From NCBI GenBank assembly GCA_963718355.1, contig CAVQZA010000004.1, forward strand, positions 372,001 to 436,000: 64,000 nucleotides of DNA. Reading direction: 5' to 3'. Under the pieces are notes generated by a model, which did no database searches, was not told the DNA's origin, and was given only the letters and a program-made list of their open reading frames with translations. This stretch comes from CAVQZA01 sp963718355 (GTDB lineage: Bacteria > Actinomycetota > Thermoleophilia > Gaiellales > Gaiellaceae). The position numbers and the translations under genes are program-made. Of the stretch, positions 41,196 to 49,263 are shown piece after piece. Position 1 is the stretch's first letter. Each line of letters starts with the position of its first letter.

Positions 41196-42493
41196 CACCG
41201 TTCTCCTTCGCGTCGGATGACGTCCCAGGCCCGCCGCACGTCGTCCTCGGTGGTGCTGAGGTTGCCGATCGCGAGCCGCAGCACATAACGGCCGTTCAGC
41301 TTCGTGTGCGAGATGAAGAGCTCGCCGGATGCGTTGACCCGCTCGAGCAGCGCCTCGTTCTCCTCGTTCGAGCCGTCGCGGCGGAAGCAGACGAGCGAGA
41401 AGTGGCGCGGCGCGGCGAGCTCCCAGCCGGGCTCCGCGACGACCCACTCCTCGAACAACGCGGCGAGGCGGATGTGCTCGCGGATCACGGCCTGCAGGCC
41501 CTCGCGTCCGAAGCAGCGCAGCACGGCCCAGAGCTTCAGCGAGCGGAAGCGGCGGCCGAGCGCGGGACCGTACTCGGACAGGCTCTGCACGTCCTCGCTC
41601 GTGCGCAGGAACTCGGGAACGAGGCTGAACGCAGCGCGGAACTCGTCGGGCCGGCTCGTCCACAGGCACGAGCAGTCCATCGACGTGAGCAGCCACTTGT
41701 GCGCGTTGACGACGAGCGAATCGGCGCGCTCGACGCCTGCCTGCGTCCAGCGCAGCTCGGGCAGGACCCAGGACGAGCCCGCGTAGGCCGCGTCGACGTG
41801 GAGCCAGGTGCCCGCGGCCTCGCACGCGTCGGCGATCGCCGGAATCGGGTCGACCGAGGCGATCGAGGTCGTGCCGACGGTCGCGACGACCACCGCGACG
41901 TCGGCGAGCTCGAGCAGCTCGGGCTTAAGACGGAACTCGTCGTCGGTGGGCACCTTGCGCAGCTCCATTCCGAGCATCCGTGCGTCCTTGTCGGCGGCCG
42001 AGTGCGCGTGCTCGGAGCAGACGACGACGTTGCGACCGGTCGACTCGCGTGCCGCGATCAGCGCGGCGAGAGTCGAGGTCGAGGCGGTGTCCTCGATGTG
42101 CCCGTGCCAGCCGGACGGCAGGCCGAGCAGCTGCGCGAGCCAGTCCATCGTCAAGAGCTCGAGCTCCGTCGACGCGGGCGAGGTGCGCCAGAGGAACGCG
42201 ACCTGGTTGAGCGTCGCCGCGAGCAGCTCGGCAAGGATCGCCGGCTCCGACGCACTTGTCGCGAAGTAGGCGAAGAAGCGGGGAGACTGCCAGTGCGTGA
42301 TCCCGGGCATCAGCACCTCGTCGAGGTCGCGCAGCACGTTGGCGAACGGCTCCGCGCGCTCCGGCGGCGACGCGGGCAGCGCGGCGCGGATGTCGCCCGG
42401 CTCGACCTGCGCCAGCACCGGCAGCTCGCCGACGCCCTCCAGGTAGCGGGCCGCCCAGTCGACCGCCGCGTAGCCGTCTTCGCGGAAGCTCAT
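41195..42493 (-). CDS. PLP-dependent amino acid decarboxylase (group II, aromatic type)
   Basis: Decarboxylase of the DOPA/tyrosine/tryptophan decarboxylase family, 432 aa. The PLP Lys is K266 in N-A-H-K-W-L; H164 and D234 (H-V-D-A-A-Y-A-G) contact the cofactor; H67-W-Q-S-P-R-F-F-A-Y-F is the aromatic-decarboxylase N-terminal motif. It would form an amine such as tryptamine or tyramine; the substrate is not fixed by sequence. It overlaps the polX stop and the ybjQ start by four bases each. Confidence 0.9.
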   Translation of the reverse strand: MSFREDGYAAVDWAARYLEGVGELPVLAQVEPGDIRAALPASPPERAEPFANVLRDLDEVLMPGITHWQSPRFFAYFATSASEPAILAELLAATLNQVAFLWRTSPASTELELLTMDWLAQLLGLPSGWHGHIEDTASTSTLAALIAARESTGRNVVVCSEHAHSAADKDARMLGMELRKVPTDDEFRLKPELLELADVAVVVATVGTTSIASVDPIPAIADACEAAGTWLHVDAAYAGSSWVLPELRWTQAGVERADSLVVNAHKWLLTSMDCSCLWTSRPDEFRAAFSLVPEFLRTSEDVQSLSEYGPALGRRFRSLKLWAVLRCFGREGLQAVIREHIRLAALFEEWVVAEPGWELAAPRHFSLVCFRRDGSNEENEALLERVNASGELFISHTKLNGRYVLRLAIGNLSTTEDDVRRAWDVIRREGER

Positions 42494-44196
42494 CGCTTCA
42501 TCATCTTCCGAATCTGGGGCCACGTGCGCGTGTTGACGACCTGCGCCCTGGTCAGCCACGCGCGACGCGCCTGCGAGAGCGCGAAGTCGAGATAGCCCAG
42601 CTCGTCCGGCCGGTGCGCGTCGGAGCTGACGAGAATCGGCACTCCCGCCTCGCCCGCGGCGCGCGCGTTCGCGTCGCGGAGGTCGAGCCGGTCGGGCTGG
42701 CCGTTGATCTCGAGGAAGGTGCCCGTTTCCAGCGCTTTCACGAAGACGCGGCCGAGGTCGAGATCGGCGGGCGGGCGTCGGTTGATCTTGCGCGCGGTGA
42801 GGTGGCCGATGCAGTCGACGTGCGGGTTCTCCATCGCGGCCATGACCCGTTCGGTCGGCTCCTTGTCGAAGGACGTGTGCAAGGAGGCGACCACCCAGTC
42901 GCGCGAAGCCAGGTCCTCGTCGGACATGTCCAAACCGCCGTCGGCCCGGATGTTCACCTCGGTGCCGCGCAGGATCGTGAAGGGCGCAAGCGACTCGTTC
43001 AGCCGCGCCACCTCCACGTCGTAGTCGGCGAGCCGCCCGTCTCGGAGCCGCTGCGAGTGGTCGGTGATCGCCATGTAGTCGTAGCCGCGCGCGATCGCCG
43101 CGAGCGCCATCTCCTCGATCGTCGCGCGCCCGTCCGACCAGTCGGAGTGGAGATGGAGGTCGCCCTTCACCTCGCGCTGCTCGACGAGCACCGGCAGCTC
43201 GCTGCGCCGCGCGGCCTCGAGCTCGCCCGTGTTCTCGCGCAGCTCGGGCGGGATCCACGCGTAGCCAAGCCGCTCGTAGACCTCCTCCTCGCTGCCGTAG
43301 CGCAGCTCCTCGCCGGTCTCGACGACCGTGATCGAGTACTCCGAGACCGAGAGCCCGTCCTTCACCGCGCGCTCGCGCAGCGCCACGTTGTGATCCTTCG
43401 AGCCGGTGAAGTGCTGGAGCAGGTTGCCGTACGACTCGGGCGGGACGACGCGGAGGTCGAAGCGGAAGCCCTCGTTCGAGAGCACCGTCGCCTTGGTGTC
43501 GCCGTGCGCGACGACCTCGACCACGAACGGCAGCGAGACGAAGTGCGCGGTGAGGGCAGCCGGATCCGAGGAGGTCGCAATGATGTCGAGATCGCGGAAC
43601 GTCTCGCGGCGGCGCCGCACGCTGCCCGCCTCCGAGACCTGGTCGACAAGCGGGCTCGCGCGCAGCTCCTCGACGACCGCGAGCACGGCGGGCAGCCCCT
43701 TCCCGAGCAGCGGGCGCACCTCGACGGGCGCGCGATCCTCGGCGAGCGCCTTGAGGATCCGCTCCTCGGTGCGCGCCCCGAATCCCGGCAGCGAGCGGAG
43801 CCTCTCCTGCTCCGCGGCGACCTTCAGCTCGGCGAGCGTCGTCAGCCCGAGCTCCTGCCAGAGGCGCGCCGCGGTCTTCGGGCCGAGCCCCGGCAGATGC
43901 ATGAACTGCACGACCTCGGGCGGCACCTGCGCCTTGCGCTTGGTCAGCGCCTCGATCTCGCCCTTGTCGACGATCTGGACGATCTTCTCCTCGATCGTCT
44001 TGCCGATCCCGGGCAGCTCCTTCGCGCGCCCGTCGAGCGCGAGCTGCGCGATCGAGCCTGCGTTCTCCTTCACGCGCTGCGCGGCCCGGCGGTACGCGAT
44101 TACGCGGAACGACGCCTCGCCCGTCAGCTCGAGCATGTCGGCGAGCAGCTCGAGCTGCTCGGCCACTTCACTGTTCCGCGGCAGGGTCTGGGCCAC
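42490..44196 (-). CDS. polX: DNA polymerase/3'-5' exonuclease PolX
   Basis: Family X polymerase for base-excision repair, 568 aa, full length. Helix-hairpin-helix motifs L-P-G-I-G-K-T (62-68) and L-P-G-L-G-P-K-T (101-108), polymerase palm with G-S-V-R-R-R-R-E near 190 and D-L-D-I near 200, and a C-terminal PHP domain starting D-L-H-L-H-S-D-W-S-D-G near 345. GTG start with TATGAT 6 bases upstream. It heads the operon with the decarboxylase and YbjQ genes, an odd combination. Confidence 0.94.
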   Translation of the reverse strand: MAQTLPRNSEVAEQLELLADMLELTGEASFRVIAYRRAAQRVKENAGSIAQLALDGRAKELPGIGKTIEEKIVQIVDKGEIEALTKRKAQVPPEVVQFMHLPGLGPKTAARLWQELGLTTLAELKVAAEQERLRSLPGFGARTEERILKALAEDRAPVEVRPLLGKGLPAVLAVVEELRASPLVDQVSEAGSVRRRRETFRDLDIIATSSDPAALTAHFVSLPFVVEVVAHGDTKATVLSNEGFRFDLRVVPPESYGNLLQHFTGSKDHNVALRERAVKDGLSVSEYSITVVETGEELRYGSEEEVYERLGYAWIPPELRENTGELEAARRSELPVLVEQREVKGDLHLHSDWSDGRATIEEMALAAIARGYDYMAITDHSQRLRDGRLADYDVEVARLNESLAPFTILRGTEVNIRADGGLDMSDEDLASRDWVVASLHTSFDKEPTERVMAAMENPHVDCIGHLTARKINRRPPADLDLGRVFVKALETGTFLEINGQPDRLDLRDANARAAGEAGVPILVSSDAHRPDELGYLDFALSQARRAWLTRAQVVNTRTWPQIRKMMKR

Positions 44197-44202
44197 GCAG
44201 CG

Positions 44203-44208
44203 ATCATA
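44203..44208 (-). promoter_or_regulatory. Predicted leaderless -10 element of polX
   Basis: TATGAT (five of six bases of TATAAT) on the minus strand, 6 bases before the polX GTG. The gap to the divergent glycosyltransferase gene is only 17 bases, leaving no room for a leader. Confidence 0.5.
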
Positions 44209-44213
44209 GAGTC

Positions 44214-44924
<711 letters not shown>

Positions 44925-44934
44925 CATCGGCGGC

Positions 44935-45249
44935 ATGCGCGCGATCACCGACGCGAGCTTCGAGCAGGACGTCCTCCGGAGCGAGGGCGCGGTCGTCGTC
45001 GACTTCTGGGCGCCGTGGTGCGGGCCGTGCCGCGCGGTCGAGCCGATCTTCGAGCAGCTCGCGGCCGAGCACGAAAGCGTCGAGTTCGTGAAGCTCGACA
45101 TCGACGAGAACTACGTCACGGCGGGCCGGCTCGGCGTGCTCTCTATCCCGACCGCGATCCTGTTCGCAGGCGGCGAGGCCCGCTCCACGGTGATCGGCGC
45201 GTACCCTCGCGGTCACTACGAGCGCGCCTGGGCCGACTGGCTCGCCTAG
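44935..45249 (+). CDS. Thioredoxin family protein
   Basis: Thioredoxin, 104 aa, with D-F-W-A-P-W-C-G-P-C-R (active-site W-C-G-P-C at about 28-32), cis-Pro in S-I-P-T, and normal length. Reduces protein disulfides in the cytosol. Its last 107 bases are overlapped antisense by the C-terminal extension of the ABC permease; its own stop forms a CTAG. Confidence 0.94.
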   Translation: MRAITDASFEQDVLRSEGAVVVDFWAPWCGPCRAVEPIFEQLAAEHESVEFVKLDIDENYVTAGRLGVLSIPTAILFAGGEARSTVIGAYPRGHYERAWADWLA

Positions 45250-46213
45250 AGCGCGGCTGGGTCAGGCGCACGCGTGGGTCGAGCGCCGCGTACGCGAGGT
45301 CGACGACGAGGTTGAACGCCAGGACGAGCACCGTCACGAACACGGTGACGCCGACGAGCACCGGCAGGTCGAGCCGGATCGTGGCGTTGACGAGCAGCGT
45401 GCCGATCCCCGGCAGCCCGAAGACCGTCTCGATGAACACGGCGCTCGTGAGGAACAGGCCGAGATCCATCCCGAGCATCGTCACGACGGGCAGCGCGACG
45501 TTGCGCAGGACGTGGCGGCGGACAACGTGGAACTCCGACGCGCCCTTCGCGCGCGCGGTCGTCACGTAGTCCTCGCGCAGCGCATCGATCGTGAACGAGC
45601 GGATCATCCGCGTGTAGAGCGCCGCGAACAGGAGCCCGTACGCGATCCAGGGCAGGACGAGATGCGTCGCCCACTGGCGCGGGCCGTAGCATCCGCCCGC
45701 GGCCTGGAACATCGAGCAATAGCCGCCGTGGGGCAGCCAGCCGAGCCGGAACGAGAACAGGTAGAGGAGGATCGAGCCGATCCAGATCGGGTGGCACGAG
45801 ACCCCGATCAGCACGAAAACCATCCCGCCCCGGTCGAGAAGCGAGCGCGGCCGCAGCGCGGAGAGGATGCCGATCGGGATCGCGATCATCATCCAGAACA
45901 GCATCCCGCCGAGCACGAGCGCGGCGGTGACCTGCGCCGAGGTGAAGACGAGGTCGTTCACCGGGCGGCGGTTGAAGTACGAGTTGCCGAGCGAGCCGTG
46001 GGTGACGACGGTCTTCACGAAGCCCGCGTACTGCTCGGCGACCGAGCCCTGAAGCTTCACCTGGTCGCGGAGGCGTAGCTCGCTGCCTCGCCGCAGCGTC
46101 TCGACGCGGGTGCCGGCGCCGGGCACGACGAAGAAGATGACGTACGTGAACGCCGTCAACACGAGGAACAGCACGCCTGCCCAGGCTGTGCGTCGGACTG
46201 CGTAACCGAGCAC
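45143..46213 (-). CDS. ABC transporter permease, DppB/OppB type (C-terminally extended)
   Basis: Peptide/nickel-type ABC permease, 356 aa. M-L-G-Y-A-V-R-R near the start, six hydrophobic segments, and the EAA loop L-R-E-D-Y-V-T-T-A-R-A-K-G-A. The normal end would be L-D-P-R-V-R near residue 315; here about 40 Arg/Ser-rich residues follow and run antisense through the thioredoxin gene. One extra base near 45255 would restore a stop at 45246 forming a CTAG with the thioredoxin stop, so a single-base loss is likely. No DppC, ATPase or binding protein is near; it follows thiL by 12 bases. Confidence 0.82.
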   Translation of the reverse strand: MLGYAVRRTAWAGVLFLVLTAFTYVIFFVVPGAGTRVETLRRGSELRLRDQVKLQGSVAEQYAGFVKTVVTHGSLGNSYFNRRPVNDLVFTSAQVTAALVLGGMLFWMMIAIPIGILSALRPRSLLDRGGMVFVLIGVSCHPIWIGSILLYLFSFRLGWLPHGGYCSMFQAAGGCYGPRQWATHLVLPWIAYGLLFAALYTRMIRSFTIDALREDYVTTARAKGASEFHVVRRHVLRNVALPVVTMLGMDLGLFLTSAVFIETVFGLPGIGTLLVNATIRLDLPVLVGVTVFVTVLVLAFNLVVDLAYAALDPRVRLTQPRSRRASRPRRARSDREGTRRSPWSGPRRLRTGSRSG

Positions 46214-46225
46214 CTGCGCGCAGTT

Positions 46226-47065
46226 TTAGCGGAAGTGCTCCCAGCTGCCCAGCTCGTGAGCCTCTCCGTCGAGGAGGAGCTCGACGCCCCTGCCCTCTTC
46301 GCAGCGGCCGATCACCGTGAAGCCGAGCGGGTCGGGCGTGGCGGCGAGGAGCTCGTAGTCCTCGCCGAAGCCGAGGTCGGCGAGGTCGCCCGCGCGGGGG
46401 ATCCGGTCGAGGTCGATCACGAGACGGCAGCCCGAGCGCCCGGCGATGTGGCTCGCGTCCTGGGCGATCCCGTCGGAGAGATCGATCATCGCGTGGGCGA
46501 CGGCACCGAGGCGGAGCCCTTCCTCGACGCGGAGCGGTGGCCGGAGGTGCGCTGCAACGTGCTGGCTCTCCTCGCCGTTGCGCAGCGCTCGGAAGCCGGC
46601 GCCCGAGCCGCCGAGCGGGCCCGTGACGACGAGCAGGTCGCCGGGAATGGCGCCGGCCCGCCCGGGCACGCGAGCCGAGCGGCCGAGCGCGGTCACGCTC
46701 AGATAGAGCTGCCCCGCGCGTGTGGTGTCGCCGCCGACGATCTCGACTCCGGCCTCGCTCAGGCCCTCGTACAGCTCGAGCACGTCCTCGACCGCGGTGT
46801 CCGGCGGCGCGCCCAGCGAGACGACGAGGGCGAACGGCCGCGCGCCGGAGGCCGAGAGGTCGCTGATGTTGACCGCGGCCGCCTTGTAGCCGAGGTCGCG
46901 CCATGAGGTCCAGTCGAGGCGGAAGTGGACGTCCTCGACGAGCGCGTCCTGGGTGACGACGAGGCCGTCGGTAAGCTGCGCCGCGTCGTCGCCGATTCGC
47001 GCGGCGAGGCCGCGCTGCTCGAGCGCCTCGATCAGGCCGAGCTCGCCGAGCTCAGAGAGCCGCAT
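46226..47065 (-). CDS. thiL: Thiamine-monophosphate kinase
   Basis: Last step of thiamine diphosphate synthesis, 279 aa (usually 310-330, so a little short). G-D-D-A-A near 25, T-Q-D-A-L-V-E-D-V-H-F near 38, A-V-N-I-S-D-L-S-A-S-G near 64, G-G-D-T-T near 110 and D-L-S-D-G-I near 195. Starts 14 bases inside thiE. Confidence 0.9.
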   Translation of the reverse strand: MRLSELGELGLIEALEQRGLAARIGDDAAQLTDGLVVTQDALVEDVHFRLDWTSWRDLGYKAAAVNISDLSASGARPFALVVSLGAPPDTAVEDVLELYEGLSEAGVEIVGGDTTRAGQLYLSVTALGRSARVPGRAGAIPGDLLVVTGPLGGSGAGFRALRNGEESQHVAAHLRPPLRVEEGLRLGAVAHAMIDLSDGIAQDASHIAGRSGCRLVIDLDRIPRAGDLADLGFGEDYELLAATPDPLGFTVIGRCEEGRGVELLLDGEAHELGSWEHFR

Positions 47066-47600
47066 CGACCGCCGCGCGCAGCTCGGGGTCGGTCGCCGCC
47101 CGGATCGCGGCGACGCCCGTGGCGCCGGCGCGGATGCAGGCCGCCGCGTTCGAGGCGTCGATGCCGCCGATCGCGACCACCGGCACGGTCACCGACATGC
47201 AGATCTCCTGGAGGCCGTCGAGCCCGATCGGCGGGTCGGCATCCGTCTTCGACGGCGTGGGCCAGATCGGCCCCGCGCCGATGTAGGTGGCGCCCGCGAA
47301 CTCGGCCACGGCAGCCTCGCGCCGCGACGAGGCCGAGAGACCGAGCAGCAGCCCTGCGGCGAGCGCCCGTTCTGCGCCCTCGTCGCCGCGGCCGAGATGG
47401 ACGCCGTCCGCGCCGAGCTCGAGCGCCGCGTCGACGTCGTCGTTGACGATGAAGGTGGCGTCGAGCTCGCGAAACGGCCGTCCGATCGCGACCAGCTCTT
47501 CGGTCGTCACGTCCTTCACCCGGAGCTGGACGACCGTCGCGCCCAGGCCGACGGCGACCTGCGCGGTCGCGAGGTGCTCGACGATCGCGTGGACTCTCAC
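47052..47600 (-). CDS. thiE: Thiamine-phosphate synthase
   Basis: Joins HMP-PP and thiazole phosphate to thiamine monophosphate; 182 aa, slightly short (about 210). Q-L-R-V-K near 25, I-V-N-D-D-V-D near 53, G-A-D-G-V-H-L-G near 66, G-P-I-W-P-T-P-S-K near 107-115, and A-I-G-G-I near 140. GTG at 47600 overlaps thiM as GTGA. Confidence 0.9.
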   Translation of the reverse strand: MRVHAIVEHLATAQVAVGLGATVVQLRVKDVTTEELVAIGRPFRELDATFIVNDDVDAALELGADGVHLGRGDEGAERALAAGLLLGLSASSRREAAVAEFAGATYIGAGPIWPTPSKTDADPPIGLDGLQEICMSVTVPVVAIGGIDASNAAACIRAGATGVAAIRAATDPELRAAVDAAL

Positions 47601-48385
47601 CGGATCCGCGCGTCCAGTGTGTCCGGGTCGAGCGCGGCGAGCGCGTCGTAGAGCGCGACGTGGAACGAGCCGGGGCCCCTGGCCACGGCAGCCGCGTCTT
47701 CTCCGGCCACCCCGAACGCGGTCAGCGCCTCCGCGGCCGCCTCGAGCGGCGACTCGGCCTTCGCGGCGAGGAAGCACCCCGTCAGCGCGCTCGACATGCA
47801 GCCGGTTCCGGTGACGGCGGCGAGCAGCGGGTCGCCGTTGGCCACAGCGATCACCGTCTCGCCGTCCGAGACGTGGTCGACGGGACCGGTGACCGACGCG
47901 ACGAGCCCGAGCGAGCGCCCCGCTTCCAGCGCGAGCTCCGCAGGCTCGGCGCCCGCGCCGATCGACTCGACGCCGCGAACCTCTGCGCCGATCCCGACGA
48001 GCGTCGCCACCTCGCCCGCGTTGCCGCGCAGGACCGCGACGTTGACCTCGTCGAGGATCAGGGCCGCGGTCTCTGTGCGAAAGCGCGTCGCCCCCGCGCC
48101 GACCGGATCGAGCACGACCGGGATCCCGCGCGCGTTCGCGGCCTTGCCCGCGAGCAGCATCGCCTCGACCCAGTGCTCCGAGAGCGTGCCGATGTTGAGC
48201 ACGAGCGCGCCGGCGAAGCCGACCATCTCCTCGACCTCTTCGGGCGCATGCGCCATCACGGGCAGCGCGCCGAGCGCGAGCGTCGCGTTCGCGGTCTCGT
48301 TCATCACCACGTAATTCGTGATCTGGTGGACGAGCGGGCGGCGCTCGCGGATGAGGCGCAGCGTGGCGCCGGGACTGATGGTCAT
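47597..48385 (-). CDS. thiM: Hydroxyethylthiazole kinase
   Basis: Salvage kinase for the thiazole moiety, 262 aa. H-Q-I-T-N-Y-V-V near 20, D-P-V-G-A-G-A-T near 91, and the C-terminal T-G-T-G-C-M with the catalytic Cys near 198. ATG overlaps the thiD stop as ATGA. Confidence 0.93.
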   Translation of the reverse strand: MTISPGATLRLIRERRPLVHQITNYVVMNETANATLALGALPVMAHAPEEVEEMVGFAGALVLNIGTLSEHWVEAMLLAGKAANARGIPVVLDPVGAGATRFRTETAALILDEVNVAVLRGNAGEVATLVGIGAEVRGVESIGAGAEPAELALEAGRSLGLVASVTGPVDHVSDGETVIAVANGDPLLAAVTGTGCMSSALTGCFLAAKAESPLEAAAEALTAFGVAGEDAAAVARGPGSFHVALYDALAALDPDTLDARIR

Positions 48386-49167
48386 CGGGCTCCTTTTGCT
48401 CTTAGATCCAGGACATCCACGGGCCCCTCGCCTGCGCCGAGCTCGACGAGCCCGCGCGCAACGGCGGCGGACGCAGCGGCTGCGGCGCCACGGGCCGCGT
48501 CGGACAGCGACTCGCCCCGGGCGAGCAGCGCGGCAAGGGTGGCGGAGTGCGTGCAGCCGGCTCCATGGGTCGCGGCGACATCGTGGCGCGCGACGGGAAT
48601 CTCGAGATGCTCGCTGCCGTCGAAGAGATGGTCGACCGCATCTGCGCCGTGGCCGCCGGTGACGATCACCGTGGCCGCGCCGAGCGCGTGGATCCGCTCG
48701 GCGAGCTCCGCGCGAGGCGCGTCGACTCCCGCAAGGACGACCGCCTCGTGCAGGTTCGGCGTGACCACCGTCGCGAGCGGGAAGAGTCGTCCGACGAGCG
48801 TCGACACCGCATCGTCCTGCAGGAGCTTCGCGCCGGAGCTCGCCACCATCACCGGATCGACGACGAGCGGCACGGCTCGCCCCTCGAGGTAGTCCGCGAC
48901 GGTCTCGATCAGCTCGCGCGAGAACAGCATCCCCGTCTTCGCGGCATCGACGCCGATGTCCCCGAACACCGCGTCGAGCTGCGCGACCACGAAGGAAGGC
49001 GGAAGCTCGAACACCTCCGTGACCGCGACCGTGCTCTGAGCGGTCAGCGCGACGATCGCGCTCGTCCCATGACAACCCGCGGCGGCGAACGCCTTCAGGT
49101 CGGCCTGGATCCCGGCCCCGCCGCCCGAGTCGGACGTCGCGATCGTGAGACATGTCGGAACGCTCAA
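48382..49167 (-). CDS. thiD: Hydroxymethylpyrimidine/phosphomethylpyrimidine kinase
   Basis: HMP(-P) kinase, 261-263 aa. T-S-D-S-G-G-G-A-G-I-Q-A-D near residue 10 and the late H-G-A-G-C-T-H-S (anion hole) are family signatures; V-D-P-V-M near 105. Two starts are possible: GTG 49173, only 2 bases from the GGGAG at the riboswitch end, and TTG 49167, which has the normal 8-base spacing to the same GGGAG; I prefer the latter. First gene of thiD-thiM-thiE-thiL. Confidence 0.9.
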   Translation of the reverse strand: MSVPTCLTIATSDSGGGAGIQADLKAFAAAGCHGTSAIVALTAQSTVAVTEVFELPPSFVVAQLDAVFGDIGVDAAKTGMLFSRELIETVADYLEGRAVPLVVDPVMVASSGAKLLQDDAVSTLVGRLFPLATVVTPNLHEAVVLAGVDAPRAELAERIHALGAATVIVTGGHGADAVDHLFDGSEHLEIPVARHDVAATHGAGCTHSATLAALLARGESLSDAARGAAAAASAAVARGLVELGAGEGPVDVLDLRAKGAR

Positions 49168-49175
49168 ACGCACAC

Positions 49176-49238
49176 TCCCTACGCCGGCATTACCCGGATC
49201 AGGTTCGCGGGTTTGTTCTCAGCCCTGGCGGGCACCCC
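49176..49238 (-). ncRNA. TPP riboswitch (THI element)
   Basis: On the minus strand the conserved core is present: GGGGTGCC near the 5' end, then CTGAGA, then the 3' half ACCTGATC...GGGTAATGCC...GCGTAGGGA. It binds thiamine diphosphate. The last bases (AGGGAG) also act as the thiD ribosome-binding site, so ligand binding should block translation initiation directly. The 5' end lies about 25 bases from the divergent helicase gene, so the promoter is inside that gene. Confidence 0.93.
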
Positions 49239-49251
49239 GGTGGCGAGATGG

Positions 49252-49257
49252 TACCTT
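49252..49257 (+). promoter_or_regulatory. Predicted leaderless -10 element of the helicase gene
   Basis: TACCTT ends 6 bases before the GTG at 49264 and supports that start over the in-frame GTG at 49240. Confidence 0.4.
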
Positions 49258-49263
49258 CGACAG

